NCBI RefSeq assembly: GCF_014842255.1
Contig: NZ_JACYVH010000001.1
Coordinates: 662,475-726,474 of the forward strand
Reading direction: 5' to 3'
DNA: 64,000 bases
From: Frigoribacterium sp. CFBP 13712
GTDB lineage: Bacteria > Actinomycetota > Actinomycetes > Actinomycetales > Microbacteriaceae
Part shown: piece after piece, positions 1 through 11,695 of the stretch
Layout: every line of letters begins with the position of its first letter
Position numbering within the stretch: position 1 is the stretch's first letter
Notes under the pieces: model-generated
What the model saw: the letters and a program-made list of their open reading frames with translations, nothing else
Databases searched by the model: none
Told to the model about the DNA's origin: nothing
Position numbers and translations under genes: made by a program

Positions 1-50
1 TTGTGCAGGAGGCCCCCGGCGGAGATGACGAGTTCGGCGATCGTGGTCAT
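1..50 (-). CDS. Partial CDS running off the left edge (start only)
   Basis: A reverse-strand ATG at 50 opens a frame beginning MTTIAELVISAGGLLH that continues beyond the window; only 16 codons are visible. The reading is hydrophobic and plausible as the N-terminus of a real protein, and the gap to the next gene fits a promoter region. I do not recognise the family. It could also be a chance frame. Confidence 0.35.
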   Translation of the reverse strand, partial: MTTIAELVISAGGLLH

Positions 51-508
51 GCCGACACAGCGTGCCCAAGACCCGCCCGGCTCCGTGCCGAAGACCTCCG
101 CACTGTGGAGAGACGGGGAATCGGCCCGTCTGGGGACGAGGGATCGACCACGCACGGCCTTCACCTGGGGATGACGAGACCCGACGCTGGCAACTCCTGC
201 CTCCTGCGCACACGAGGGCAGCCGCCCGGCGAACGCACCGGCCGAGACGACCGCAGCCAGGAGTTGCCGACCAGCCGCCGGAGCGGAGTGCGGGTGTCGG
301 ACGCACCGTTCAGGTGCGCATCGGTACCGCCGCCCGGGTCGAGACCCAGAGGCCGGCGTCGGAAACTCCTGCTCGCTGCAGCACGTCACGGGGGCACGGC
401 CTGTTCCGGCCCGTGCAGGCGACTGGAGGCAGGAGTTGCCAGCGGGGGCGGGGGCGCGGCGCGGGCAGGGGCGCGGGGCGGGGCGGGAGCGGGCGGGGGC
501 GCCGGGGG
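51..508. other. Intergenic region with repeated CAGGAGTTGCC-type words
   Basis: No convincing gene. The word AACTCCTG occurs at 192-199 and 364-371 and its complement at 258-265 and 430-437. The outer pair extends to a perfect 18-bp inverted repeat, CTGGCAACTCCTGCCTCC at 187-204 against 425-442. The 3' part (440-510) is a G-rich low-complexity run next to the end of the epimerase gene. Long open frames on the + strand here are an effect of high GC. Confidence 0.6.
187..442. repeat. 18-bp perfect inverted repeat with two further degenerate copies
   Basis: Arms at 187-204 and 425-442 are exact reverse complements, about 220 bp apart. Shorter copies of the same core lie at 258-268 and 361-372 in alternating orientation, so four copies alternate +,-,+,-. 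This looks like a small cluster of extragenic palindromic repeat units rather than a terminator, because the loop is too long. Confidence 0.5.
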
Positions 509-1252
509 CTAGGGGGTGGAGAGCTCGGGGGCTCCGAGGCGGAGACCGATGTCGATCAGGACTACGCGGCCAGCGAGCATCGGCCCGCTGCCGCGAAGGA
601 GCCCCGCCTTGCGTCCGCCGAAGGTGACGGTCACGTCCGCCGGCAGCACCAGCTCGGCCGATCCGTCGTCGGGATGGAGGCCGCTGGGGAGGTCGACCGC
701 GACCACCAGCGGACGCCCCAGCACCGGCCCCGAGGGCACCGGCCCACCAGCCCCCGGTCCCGCAGACCCCGCACCAGCCCCCTCCCCGCCGGACCCCGCA
801 CCCCCGCCCAGCGCCGCCACCACGCGCCGTGCGTCCCCTCGCAACCCGCCGCTGGCGCCCGTGCCCACCATCCCGTCGAGCACCACGTCGTACTCGCGCA
901 GCAGTCCGGGCGCCGCCGCGGGGTCCGTCCAGGGGCCCAGCGCGTCGACCGTCGCGCCGGCGACCAGGGCGGCATCGAGCCCCGCCTCGTGCAGTCGCGA
1001 TCCCGTGGGCACCACGGTCACCACGCCCCCGGGCACGAACTCCTGCGCCAGCGATGCGCCGGCGTAGAGGGCGTCCCCGCCGTTGTCGCCGCTGCCGACG
1101 AGCAGCAGGATCCGCGGGGCCGAGGAGGCGCGCAGCAGCCCGGACACGACCCCCGCGAGTCCGTCGGCGGCCCGCTGCATGAGCGGCTCCCCGGCCTCGA
1201 GCAGCGGCTTCTCGGCGGCACGGATCTGGGCGGCGGTCCAGGCATCGGTCAT
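509..1252 (-). CDS. nnrE: NAD(P)H-hydrate epimerase (YjeF N-terminal domain only)
   Basis: 247 residues. It interconverts the R and S epimers of hydrated NAD(P)H so that the dehydratase can repair them. The N-terminus MTDAWTAAQIRAAE matches the family start. The nucleotide-binding loop GSGDNGGDALYAG lies near residue 53, and a VVAVDLPSGLHPDDG segment carrying the acidic catalytic region follows near 185. Only the epimerase half is present, so the ADP-dependent dehydratase (C-terminal half in fused family members) must be encoded elsewhere. A Gly/Ala-rich insertion (about 150-175) is a lineage-specific loop. Transcription reads leftwards, alone, away from the hydrolase gene. Confidence 0.85.
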   Translation of the reverse strand: MTDAWTAAQIRAAEKPLLEAGEPLMQRAADGLAGVVSGLLRASSAPRILLLVGSGDNGGDALYAGASLAQEFVPGGVVTVVPTGSRLHEAGLDAALVAGATVDALGPWTDPAAAPGLLREYDVVLDGMVGTGASGGLRGDARRVVAALGGGAGSGGEGAGAGSAGPGAGGPVPSGPVLGRPLVVAVDLPSGLHPDDGSAELVLPADVTVTFGGRKAGLLRGSGPMLAGRVVLIDIGLRLGAPELSTP

Positions 1253-1268
1253 GCCTCCACTCTGCCCC

Positions 1269-1312
1269 TCGCCGCACGCGAGGCGCCGACTCGCCGCACG
1301 CGAGGCGCCGAC
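1269..1312. repeat. Tandem duplication of a 22-bp unit
   Basis: Two exact consecutive copies (1269-1290, 1291-1312) lie in the short gap between the divergent epimerase and hydrolase genes. The unit contains GCGAGGCGCC, related in composition to the dispersed AGGAGGCGCG word. Probably replication slippage in a promoter gap. Confidence 0.6.
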
Positions 1313-1338
1313 ACCCGCCCTGCTGCCAGACTGGACGG

Positions 1339-2136
1339 ATGCGTGCTCAGGCGAACAACCCCGTCGACGGAACCGAGATCGCCTACGAGGTGGACGGCGA
1401 CGGCCCTCCCCTGGTGCTGGTGCACGGCTCCGGCCTCTCGCGCGGCACCTGGCGCGGGCTCGGCTATCTGCGCGATCTGCAGCGCGACTTCACGGTGGTC
1501 GCGCTCGACATGCGGGGTCACGGCAAGAGCGGCAAGCCGCATGATCCCGCGTCGTACACGATGGACCTCCACCGCGGCGACGTCGAGGCCGTGCTCACCG
1601 CGACCGGGCTCGAGCCGGCGCACTACGTCGGCTACTCGTTCGGCGCCCGGATCGGCCTCTCGATCGCGGCCCACACTCCGCGGCTGCTGCGCACGCTGAC
1701 GACGATCGGCGGCAGCTGGGCCCCCATGAACGGCAACATCGGCGCCACGTTCGCCCCCGACTGGCACGAGGCGCTCACCACCGGCGGCATGGCCCGCTTC
1801 GTCGACCGGTGGGGCGAGACCATCGGCCGTCCGATCGACCCCGAGACCCGTCTCGCCTTCATGCAGGACGACCCCGAGGCGCTGGCCGCCTTCTTCACCG
1901 CGGCCGAGACCGGCGGCGGCCTGACCGTCGACCAGCTCGACTCGGTGACCGTGCCCACCCTCCTGCTCGCCGGCACCCGCGACGTCGACCGGCACCGCGA
2001 GTCGCAGGAGGCCGCACGCCGCATGCCGGCCGCCGCCTTCTACTCGCTCGTCGGCCAGGATCACGCGTCGTCGCTTCTCCCCGTCGATCAGGTCACCGAC
2101 CTGCTCCGCACCTATCTCGAGGCCGTCGACGCCTGA
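1339..2136 (+). CDS. Alpha/beta-fold hydrolase
   Basis: 265 residues, the usual length for this fold. The oxyanion-hole motif VLVHGSG (about 28-34), strand-turn DMRGHGKS (about 57-64), nucleophile elbow GYSFGA (Ser near 101) and a C-terminal QDHASS His (near 238) form a complete Ser-His-acid set. The acid is likely in the GTRDVD turn. Substrate cannot be inferred; homologous proteins include esterases, lactonases and haloperoxidase-like enzymes. Probably cytoplasmic, since there is no signal peptide. Monocistronic, followed by three AGGAGGCGCG words before the next gene. Confidence 0.8.
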   Translation: MRAQANNPVDGTEIAYEVDGDGPPLVLVHGSGLSRGTWRGLGYLRDLQRDFTVVALDMRGHGKSGKPHDPASYTMDLHRGDVEAVLTATGLEPAHYVGYSFGARIGLSIAAHTPRLLRTLTTIGGSWAPMNGNIGATFAPDWHEALTTGGMARFVDRWGETIGRPIDPETRLAFMQDDPEALAAFFTAAETGGGLTVDQLDSVTVPTLLLAGTRDVDRHRESQEAARRMPAAAFYSLVGQDHASSLLPVDQVTDLLRTYLEAVDA

Positions 2137-2274
2137 CCGGGGCCGAGGAGGCGCGGCGAGAGCAGCCGAGGAGGCGCGACGCCGGCAGACAGGAACGCCC
2201 GCCGAGGAGGCGCGGTGCCGGCACGCGGCACGGGGTGCGCGGACAGCGTGCCGGGCTGCGAGAATGACGGGACC

Positions 2275-3900
2275 ATGGGCATCAGTCGTCGCGCGTTCCT
2301 GACGGGCTCGCTCTCGGGCGCCGCGGTGCTCGTGCTCGCCGCCTGCACCCCCGACGCGCCCTCCCCCGCGCCCACGAGCGGCGCCCCGACGCCGACCGTC
2401 GATCCGACGGTGCCCGCCGGTCTGGCCGCGGCCGGGTTCCTCCGGAGCTCGTGGGCCGACGACGCGCTGTCCGGCGGGTCGTCGAGCTACCTCGCCACCG
2501 GGTCGACGATCACCGACCGTCTGACGCTCGCCGGGTCGCTCGACGACCGCCTGTTCTTCGCCGGTGAGGCCGTCGCCTCCCGTCACGCCGGCACCGTCTA
2601 CGGCGCGAGGGCCTCGGGCTTCGACGTCGCCGACGAGATCGCGACGGTCGCCTCCGAGGGCGAGCGCGTCATCGTGATCGGCGCCGGCATCGCCGGGGCC
2701 ACCGCCGCCCGCGCCCTGGCCGACCGGGGCTTCGACGTCGTGGTCGTCGAGGCCCGCGACCGGATCGGCGGCCGCATCCACACGGTCACCGACGACGACT
2801 GGCCCTTCGCCGTCGAGCTCGGCGTGTCGACCCTGTTCGGCGAGGCGGCTCCGGCGCTCGTCGGCGCGCTCGCCCTCGCGGGGGTCGACACCGTGCGCCT
2901 CCGCGAGACCAGCACCGGCACGAACCCGGGCACAGGCAGCGGCACGAGCACGGGCACCGCCCAGCTCGAGGCCCGCACCGCCGACGGAACGCCCACCGAT
3001 CTGACGCAGGCCGTCGCGACGGCCCTGAGCACCGCCGTGTCCTGGGCCGAGAGCACCGACGGCCCCGACAGCGGCGCGACCGGCGGTGGAACAGGCGGCG
3101 GCAGCAGCACGGGCGCAGGTCGCTCCGCCCGTCAGGTCTTCGCCGAGTCCGGTGCCGACCGGGTCTCGACCACGCCCGATGCGACCGGGGTCTCCGACGC
3201 CGATCGTGTCGCGTTCCTCCTCGACCGCATCGTGCCAGCCCGGTACGGCGCCGAGGCCGGCGAGCTCGCGATGACGCAGGTCGGCGACGATCTGCTGCCT
3301 CTCGACGCGACCCTGGTCACCGGTGGCCTCGAGACGTTCGTCACGGGTCTGCTCGACGGCCTCGACGTGCTGCGCGGCAGCACCGTCGCCCGCATCCAGT
3401 ACGGCGACCAGGGGGTGGGGCTCCGGCTCGCCACCGGAGAATCGCTGTCGGCCGACCGGGTCGTCTCGACCCTGCCGCTGGGTGTGCTCAAGCAGGGCGC
3501 CGTCGAGTTCGAGCCCGCCCTGCCCGCGGCCTACGCGTCGGCGATCGAGTCGCTCGGCATGGGCGACCAGGAGGTCCTCTGGCTGCGCTTCGACCAGGCC
3601 TTCTGGTCGACCGAGGCGACCGTCTGGGCCGTGCTCGACGACACGGCGAGCGACCGCCTGTTCGTCAACCTGCTGCCGGCGACCGGCGAGCCCGTCCTCG
3701 TCTCGCTGACCGGCGGCGACGCCGGGCGGGCCACGGCCGCACTCGACGACGACGAGGCGGTCACCGCCGCCCTCGCATCGCTGGCGCCCTACCTCGACCT
3801 CGTGTCGGCCTCGCCCGCACCCGGCGAGACCGGCGCGCCCGACGAGACCCCGGCACCCGACGAGACCCCTGCATCCGGCGAGGCGACCCCCGGCAGCTGA
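2275..3900 (+). CDS. Flavin amine oxidase, Tat lipoprotein, with circularly permuted domain order
   Basis: 541 residues from ATG 2275. The frame stays open upstream, but SRRAFLTG followed by a lipobox VLAAC (Cys about 24) fixes the start as a twin-arginine lipoprotein signal. Residues 54-123 match the segment that normally ends flavin amine oxidases (RSSW...SSSYL...DRLFFAGEA...GTVYGARASG). Only then comes the dinucleotide-binding motif VIVIGAGIAGATAARAL (about 132-148) with RDRIGGRIHT. The protein ends where the family's C-terminal module would begin, in a low-complexity APDETPAPDETPASGE tail. Gly/Thr/Ser linkers interrupt the substrate domain. FAD binding is likely; the amine substrate is unknown. 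Probably an extracytoplasmic membrane-anchored oxidase. Its 3' end overlaps the convergent Pr6Pr gene by 112 bp. Confidence 0.8.
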   Translation: MGISRRAFLTGSLSGAAVLVLAACTPDAPSPAPTSGAPTPTVDPTVPAGLAAAGFLRSSWADDALSGGSSSYLATGSTITDRLTLAGSLDDRLFFAGEAVASRHAGTVYGARASGFDVADEIATVASEGERVIVIGAGIAGATAARALADRGFDVVVVEARDRIGGRIHTVTDDDWPFAVELGVSTLFGEAAPALVGALALAGVDTVRLRETSTGTNPGTGSGTSTGTAQLEARTADGTPTDLTQAVATALSTAVSWAESTDGPDSGATGGGTGGGSSTGAGRSARQVFAESGADRVSTTPDATGVSDADRVAFLLDRIVPARYGAEAGELAMTQVGDDLLPLDATLVTGGLETFVTGLLDGLDVLRGSTVARIQYGDQGVGLRLATGESLSADRVVSTLPLGVLKQGAVEFEPALPAAYASAIESLGMGDQEVLWLRFDQAFWSTEATVWAVLDDTASDRLFVNLLPATGEPVLVSLTGGDAGRATAALDDDEAVTAALASLAPYLDLVSASPAPGETGAPDETPAPDETPASGEATPGS

Positions 3901-4640
3901 GTCGCGACCGACCGGCGGCCACCGACCGGCCTGCGCCGCGCCTCCGGCGAGAGACCGGCCCCGACCCTGATCGACGGGATCCGAGGAGGCGCGCCCGGCA
4001 CCGCGGGCCGGTTCCGCGGACGAAGTCGGCTGAGTGCGACGAGCCCCACCGTCACACCGATGATGGTGCCGATGGCGATGCCGTTGTAGAGCACGAACTC
4101 GTCGGGCCAGCGCACCTGCGCGGGGTCGAGGAAGAAGTACGGGTACCAGCCGACCCGCGCACCGCGCCAGATCGTGAAGAGCCCCCAGACGATCGGGAAC
4201 GGCAGCGCGGCGAGCACGAGGCGCCAGCGCACGCGCGTCCGCCCGGGAGCGAAGACCCAGTCGATCAGCACGAAGGTGGACAGGTAGAAGTGCAGCACCT
4301 GACTCGACCAGGGCACGCCGATCGTGTAGTTGTGACTGGCCGACTCGATGACGATCACGCCGTAGACCAGGCCCGACACGATGACGTACGTCGTCACGAG
4401 CGCGTGCAGCGAGGCGAACCACCGCGGCTCTGGCACCCCTCTGAGCATCAGCACACCCGAGACGGTCAGCACCACGACGTTGGCGATGTTGCTCTGCTGC
4501 GTGAAGTAGCTGAAGTAGTTGATGGTGCTGAAGGTGCTGAACCCGAGCACGTAGACGAAGTACGAGACGAGGGCCGCGAGCCCCGCGGCGGCGGCGGCCA
4601 GCCGGAGCACGCCCACGAGTCGTCGCACGTCGTCACACAC
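3789..4640 (-). CDS. Pr6Pr family membrane protein
   Basis: 283 residues. About six hydrophobic spans and the conserved YFTQQSNIAN motif (about 42-51) plus a WSSQVLHFYLSTFVLIDW segment mark the Pr6Pr/AIG1-like integral membrane family, whose function is not settled. The C-terminal 80 residues are Pro/Ser/Gly-rich and are encoded opposite the low-complexity tail of the amine oxidase gene, so this tail may have arisen by stop-codon loss. Transcribed leftwards after the aldo/keto reductase gene, with a strong hairpin between them. Confidence 0.75.
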   Translation of the reverse strand: MCDDVRRLVGVLRLAAAAAGLAALVSYFVYVLGFSTFSTINYFSYFTQQSNIANVVVLTVSGVLMLRGVPEPRWFASLHALVTTYVIVSGLVYGVIVIESASHNYTIGVPWSSQVLHFYLSTFVLIDWVFAPGRTRVRWRLVLAALPFPIVWGLFTIWRGARVGWYPYFFLDPAQVRWPDEFVLYNGIAIGTIIGVTVGLVALSRLRPRNRPAVPGAPPRIPSIRVGAGLSPEARRRPVGGRRSVATQLPGVASPDAGVSSGAGVSSGAPVSPGAGEADTRSR

Positions 4641-4691
4641 TCCCAGGCCGTCGTCTCGAAAGGACCGAGCGTACTAGCGCCCCATGACAGA

Positions 4692-4728
4692 GGCCGGGCC
4701 GCCGCGCGAGATGCGCGGCGGCCCGGCC
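4692..4728 (-). terminator. Strong hairpin terminator after the aldo/keto reductase gene
   Basis: A perfect 16-bp stem, GGCCGGGCCGCCGCGC (4692-4707) with its complement (4713-4728), and loop GAGAT. It sits 18 bp past the reductase stop codon. No T-run follows, as is common in high-GC actinobacteria. Confidence 0.75.
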
Positions 4729-4746
4729 GGGCCCAGCAGGGGCTGC

Positions 4747-5583
4747 TTACGGGATGTAGTTGAACTCGTCGGGGTTCGGGCCCGTGCGCTCGTCCTTGTT
4801 CAGGGCCGTGATGGCCGTGACGTCGGCGTCGGTCAGCTCGAAGTCGAACAGGTCGAAGTTCTCTTCGACGCGCGAGCGGGTGACCGACTTCGGGAACACG
4901 ATGTCGCCACGCTGGATGTGCCAGCGCAGCGTGACCTGCGCGGTGGACTTGCCGACGCGCTCGGCGATCTCGGTGATGGTCTCGTCCTTCAGGACGCCGC
5001 CCTGGGCGATGGGCGACCAGGCCTCGGTGTGGATGCCCTTCGAGACGCCGAACTCGCGGAGCGCGTCCTGCGTGAGGTAGGGGTGCACCTCGATCTGGTT
5101 GACGACCGGCACGACCGAGCCCTCGGCGAGGACGCGCTCGAGGTGCGGCTGCTGGAAGTTCGAGACGCCGATCGACTTGGCGCGGCCGCTGGCGTAGATC
5201 TCCTCCAGGGCCTTCCAGGTCTCGATGTAGTCGACGTCAATGCCGGGCAGGGGCCAGTGGATGAGGAACAGGTCGACGTAGTCCTGCTTGAGGGCGTCGA
5301 GCGTGCCGTCGAACGCCTTCAGCGCGTCGTCGCGCTTGTGGAAGCCGTTGTTGAGCTTCGAGGTGACGAAGATGTCGCTGCGGTCGAGACCGCTCTCGGC
5401 GATGGCCTCGCCGACGCCGGCCTCGTTGCCGTACATCTCGGCGGTGTCGATGTGGCGGTAGCCGACCTCGAAGGCGGTGAGCGTCGCGTCCTTCGTCTCG
5501 GCCGGGTCGACCTGGTAGACGCCGAACCCGAGCTGGGGGATCTGGATTCCGTTGTTCAAGGTGATGGTGGGGATCGTGGTCAT
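4747..5583 (-). CDS. Aldo/keto reductase (2,5-diketo-D-gluconate reductase type)
   Basis: 278 residues counted from ATG 5583 (MTTIPTITLNNG); an in-frame TTG at 5595 is a less likely start. NADPH-dependent carbonyl reductase of AKR family 5 type. Visible signatures: GFGVYQVD, GYRHIDTAEMYGNE (catalytic Asp and Tyr), LIHWPLPG, the SIGVSNF motif and a C-terminal PKSVTRSRVEEN cofactor-phosphate site, so the tetrad and cofactor pocket appear complete. Cytoplasmic. Single-gene unit ended by the 4692-4728 hairpin. Substrate is uncertain: small sugars, ketoaldehydes or xenobiotic carbonyls. Confidence 0.85.
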   Translation of the reverse strand: MTTIPTITLNNGIQIPQLGFGVYQVDPAETKDATLTAFEVGYRHIDTAEMYGNEAGVGEAIAESGLDRSDIFVTSKLNNGFHKRDDALKAFDGTLDALKQDYVDLFLIHWPLPGIDVDYIETWKALEEIYASGRAKSIGVSNFQQPHLERVLAEGSVVPVVNQIEVHPYLTQDALREFGVSKGIHTEAWSPIAQGGVLKDETITEIAERVGKSTAQVTLRWHIQRGDIVFPKSVTRSRVEENFDLFDFELTDADVTAITALNKDERTGPNPDEFNYIP

Positions 5584-5898
5584 GTCATAAGCCAACCACC
5601 GGGGCGGCTCGATGCTTCCAAGAAAGCCCCTGGTGCCTGTACCCCGGGTGTGTTACTGTCATGAGTCGCTTGGAACGGATCCTCTCTGATCGTTCCCGGA
5701 ACAGCTCTGGCCGAGTCCACACCGTCCTCCTGATCCGAACAGCCCGACGACACCATCGGAGCCACCCCTCACGGGTGCTCACTCCTCCGATCGTCGTGAC
5801 ACGGGCCCGACCGGACACCGTCCGCACCGCCGTCGCATCACGACGGCCCACGCAAGCCGAGACGCTGCGTGCCGTAGAGCACATCGAAAGAACCGAAC
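5584..5898. other. Divergent promoter region with an inverted repeat
   Basis: No gene seen. It separates the leftward reductase from the rightward small gene at 5899. An imperfect inverted repeat at 5672-5696 (GGAACG, then GATC, a short loop, GATC, then CGTTCC) lies about 90 bp upstream of the reductase start and could be an operator. No clear -35/-10 pair was identified. Confidence 0.4.
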
Positions 5899-6180
5899 AT
5901 GAAGAGCACCATCACCACCATCACGGGCACGGTCACGACCGTCCCGACCCTGACCACCGCCCGCCTCGTCGAGTTCGTCGTCGTCGACGCCCGCGGCGCC
6001 GAGTTCGCCGTCCGCGCCTGGAGCGACGTCGTGACCGACGCCGTCCGCGTCGGCGCCACCGTCACGGTCTCCGGCACCGAGGGCTGGGTCATCCCCGGTC
6101 GCAGCTGGCGCCGCGAGCCGAGCCGCACCATCGTGCAGGCCTACTCGGTCGACACGGCGGCACTGCTGCTCGCCGCCTGA
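5899..6180 (+). CDS. Small hypothetical protein, possible OB-fold
   Basis: 93 residues, Thr/Val-rich, beginning MKSTITTITGTVTT. The pattern of alternating beta strands (VEFVVVDARGAEFAVRAW, then RVGATVTVSGTEGWV) resembles a compact OB-fold, but no family motif is recognised. No membrane segment and no cysteines. Codon use fits the chromosome. The ribosome-binding site is weak. Monocistronic; function unknown. Confidence 0.5.
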   Translation: MKSTITTITGTVTTVPTLTTARLVEFVVVDARGAEFAVRAWSDVVTDAVRVGATVTVSGTEGWVIPGRSWRREPSRTIVQAYSVDTAALLLAA

Positions 6181-6341
6181 CCCCGCAGCCGGCGACCCCG
6201 GCACCCGGCCCGCCCCGCGGCGGCCGACACGCACGCACCGCCCGACCGGCTCAGCCGATCGGGCGGTTCTGCGTCGTCCGCGACTCGGACGGCCGCCCGC
6301 GACTCGGACGGCCGCCTGCGACTCGGAGGGTCGTCCGCGAC

Positions 6342-7019
6342 TCAGGCGGTCGCGAGACCCTGCGCCCGCACCAGGATCGGCCGGTGGTCGGAGATGCCGG
6401 CCGGCAGCGTGACGATGTCGTCGATGGTGAGGCCGATGCTCGTCGCGAAGTCGAAGTGGCCCTTGACGTACCGGTAGCCGAGGTAGGTCGGCGTGTCGCT
6501 GCGGGTCAGGATGAAGCCGTCGCGCTCGATCCGCTTGCGCAGCCCCTGGTGGAACCACGGGTAGTTGAAGTCGCCCACCATCAGCATGGGCGCCCGCGGC
6601 GCCAGCGCCCGCATGAGTTCGTGCGCCGACGAGACCTGCTTGCGGCGCAGCCCGTTCGTGGCGGTCAGCGGAGCGGCGTGGAACGACCCGACCAGCACGT
6701 CGGTCTTCGACACGCGGTCGGCGAGGTGCATCGCCAGCAACCGCTCGTGGGCGGGCGACATGACCCGGTCGTGCATCGACTTCTTCAGGGCGTACACCTG
6801 CGAGCCGAGCAGCTCGAAGCGGTCGGGGCGGTAGTACGCCGCGAGTCCGAGCCGGTTGTTGCGCGTCGACGTCGCCAGCACGAGGTCGCCCAGCCGGTCG
6901 GGGATGTCGTTCGTGTCGGCCTCCTGCAGGCAGAGCACGTCGGCTCGGTGGTCGCGCGCCAGGCTTTCGATCTCGCCCTTCGCCGTGTGCTCGCGGAGGT
7001 TGTAGCTGATCACGCGCAT
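6342..7019 (-). CDS. Endonuclease/exonuclease/phosphatase (EEP) family protein
   Basis: 225 residues from ATG 7019. The frame extends further upstream, but MRVISYNLREH is the family start and GAAGAAG lies just ahead of it. EEP signatures are complete: SYNLRE (Asn), LQEAD (metal-binding Glu), GSFHAAPL, GDFN (Asp/Asn) and the terminal SDHRPI (catalytic His). The family hydrolyses phosphodiester or phosphomonoester bonds in nucleic acids, lipids or sugars with Mg2+. No signal peptide, so probably cytoplasmic. Specific substrate cannot be inferred. It lies downstream of the S8 protease gene but is separated from it by a strong terminator. Confidence 0.75.
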   Translation of the reverse strand: MRVISYNLREHTAKGEIESLARDHRADVLCLQEADTNDIPDRLGDLVLATSTRNNRLGLAAYYRPDRFELLGSQVYALKKSMHDRVMSPAHERLLAMHLADRVSKTDVLVGSFHAAPLTATNGLRRKQVSSAHELMRALAPRAPMLMVGDFNYPWFHQGLRKRIERDGFILTRSDTPTYLGYRYVKGHFDFATSIGLTIDDIVTLPAGISDHRPILVRAQGLATA

Positions 7020-7113
7020 CGAGTTGCCGTCTTCTTCTTTCACGGGGACCGAACCTAGCCCACCGATGTTTCGACGACGTGCAGATTCGGCACGATATTC
7101 GCTCCGGGGACGG

Positions 7114-7160
7114 CAGGAGGCGGTCCGCACCTCCTCTCGGAAGGTGCGGACCGCCTCCTG
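7114..7160. terminator. 19-bp stem terminator after the S8 protease gene
   Basis: Perfect stem of CAGGAGGCGGTCCGCACCT (7114-7132) with its complement at 7142-7160 and a 9-nt loop. It lies between the S8 peptidase stop codon at 7203 and the nuclease gene start at 7019, both reading leftwards. Confidence 0.8.
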
Positions 7161-7202
7161 GTCACCGTCCGCGACCGGTTCTCGGCGCGGGCTGCCTCAG
7201 AC

Positions 7203-10361
<3,159 letters not shown>

Positions 10362-10537
10362 GGGTGCCTTCCGACGCTGTCGCCCCCATGGCGAAGTCGT
10401 CGAGTAAGAGTTACCTGAGAATTCATCTGACCCTCAAGCGAGGGTGGTGGCCGAAAGCTGCCACTGGCCGCGCGAGGCCGCATTGTTAACCTGCCGTGAC
10501 CCGTTCGGGGGACACCGTGTCCGCCACGTGGCCGACG

Positions 10538-11617
10538 TCAGAGCCAGCCCCGACGTGCGGCCTCGACCCCCGCATGGAACCTGTTGGTCACCCCGAGTTC
10601 GCCGAACAGGTCATGCACGCGGCGCCGCACGGTGCGCACCGAGAGACCGAGCCGCTGGGCGACGACCTCGTCGGTGGCGCCGGCGGCCATCAGGGCGATC
10701 AGGTCGCGCTCTTCGAGACTCGGCCCGCGGCGCGGCGACGCGGCGGCATCCGTCGGGCGGCTCTCGTCGGCGACCCGGGCGGCGATCAGCGACCAGTCGG
10801 GCGACCCCGAGCCCCCTCCCCCGGCGCCCGCGGTGGCGGACCGGTCGACGGGCACGGGCACCGCGGCACGCCAGCGCTGCTCGAACAGCTCGACGAGGGC
10901 CGCGACGAGAGCCGGCGACTCGGTGACCAGCGCCTCCGGGGCGGCGGGGTCGTGACCGAGCGAGACGAGGGCGATCCGCTCGTCGGCGACGGCGAGCTTG
11001 ACGGGGAGCGAGTCGGTCAGCCGCGCCTCCTCGCCGTGACCGCCCAGGCGGTGGACGCCCTGCCAGCGTCCGTCGGCCGCGAAGCTGTCCATCGTGTAGA
11101 CGGCCCGCCAGCGGACGCCCCGTGCGAGTGCGGTGCGCTCGGTGCCCTCGTTGCCGACGACGACGTAGGGCGGCCGGTCGAACGCGACGAACGACCGGGT
11201 CGCGGTCAGCTCGAGTCGCGTGTACCGGTCGCCGATGGCGGCCGCGCCGACCAGCGTGCGGGTGACCGCCGACGGGTCGGCCCGGCGACGCGTCTCGTCG
11301 AACAGCTCGGCCAGGACGCCCGTGGAGGCGCGGGCCGAGGCGAGCGCATCGGCCCGCCTCGCGACGAGGGCCGGCACCGAGACCCGGGGGTCGACCGCCG
11401 CCCAGCGCGCCGACGCGGTGACGCCCGGCGCGCTCTCGTGCACGAGCCCCAGCGCCCGGAGCCGCTGGAGACCGGCCTCGACCGCCGCCTGCTCGAGGTG
11501 CGGCAGCCCGGCCCCGAGGGCGTCGACGCCGACGCCGTCGGACTCGGCGAGGACGACCTCGTACACCTCGGCGGCGACCGCGTCGACGCCGAGCGCCGAG
11601 AGCTCGGGCAGACTCAT
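10538..11617 (-). CDS. LuxR-type HTH transcriptional regulator with TrmB-like N-terminus
   Basis: 359 residues. The C-terminal 60 residues hold a GerE/LuxR helix-turn-helix (ERDLIALMAAGATDEVVAQR then LSVRTVRRRVHDLF). The N-terminal 60 residues (MSLPELSALGVDAVAAEVYE) resemble the winged-helix start of TrmB-like proteins found in actinobacterial regulators of this length. The middle may be a ligand-sensing PLD-like module. No receiver or ATPase domain. It reads leftwards, away from the divergently oriented neighbourhood of the protease promoter; the target is unknown but the adjacent secreted protease is a candidate. Confidence 0.75.
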   Translation of the reverse strand: MSLPELSALGVDAVAAEVYEVVLAESDGVGVDALGAGLPHLEQAAVEAGLQRLRALGLVHESAPGVTASARWAAVDPRVSVPALVARRADALASARASTGVLAELFDETRRRADPSAVTRTLVGAAAIGDRYTRLELTATRSFVAFDRPPYVVVGNEGTERTALARGVRWRAVYTMDSFAADGRWQGVHRLGGHGEEARLTDSLPVKLAVADERIALVSLGHDPAAPEALVTESPALVAALVELFEQRWRAAVPVPVDRSATAGAGGGGSGSPDWSLIAARVADESRPTDAAASPRRGPSLEERDLIALMAAGATDEVVAQRLGLSVRTVRRRVHDLFGELGVTNRFHAGVEAARRGWL

Positions 11618-11695
11618 GCGCTCGACCCTAGCCGCGCCCGCGCCCGCCTATGCACCCGCCGACGGAGCCCGGTGCAGCGCCGCGAGGCGCGCGGC

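Noticed and set aside
62-1699. Long + strand open frames over 62-1699
   Set aside because: They lie antisense to the epimerase gene and out of frame with the hydrolase, with Arg/Pro-rich composition typical of GC-rich shadow frames.
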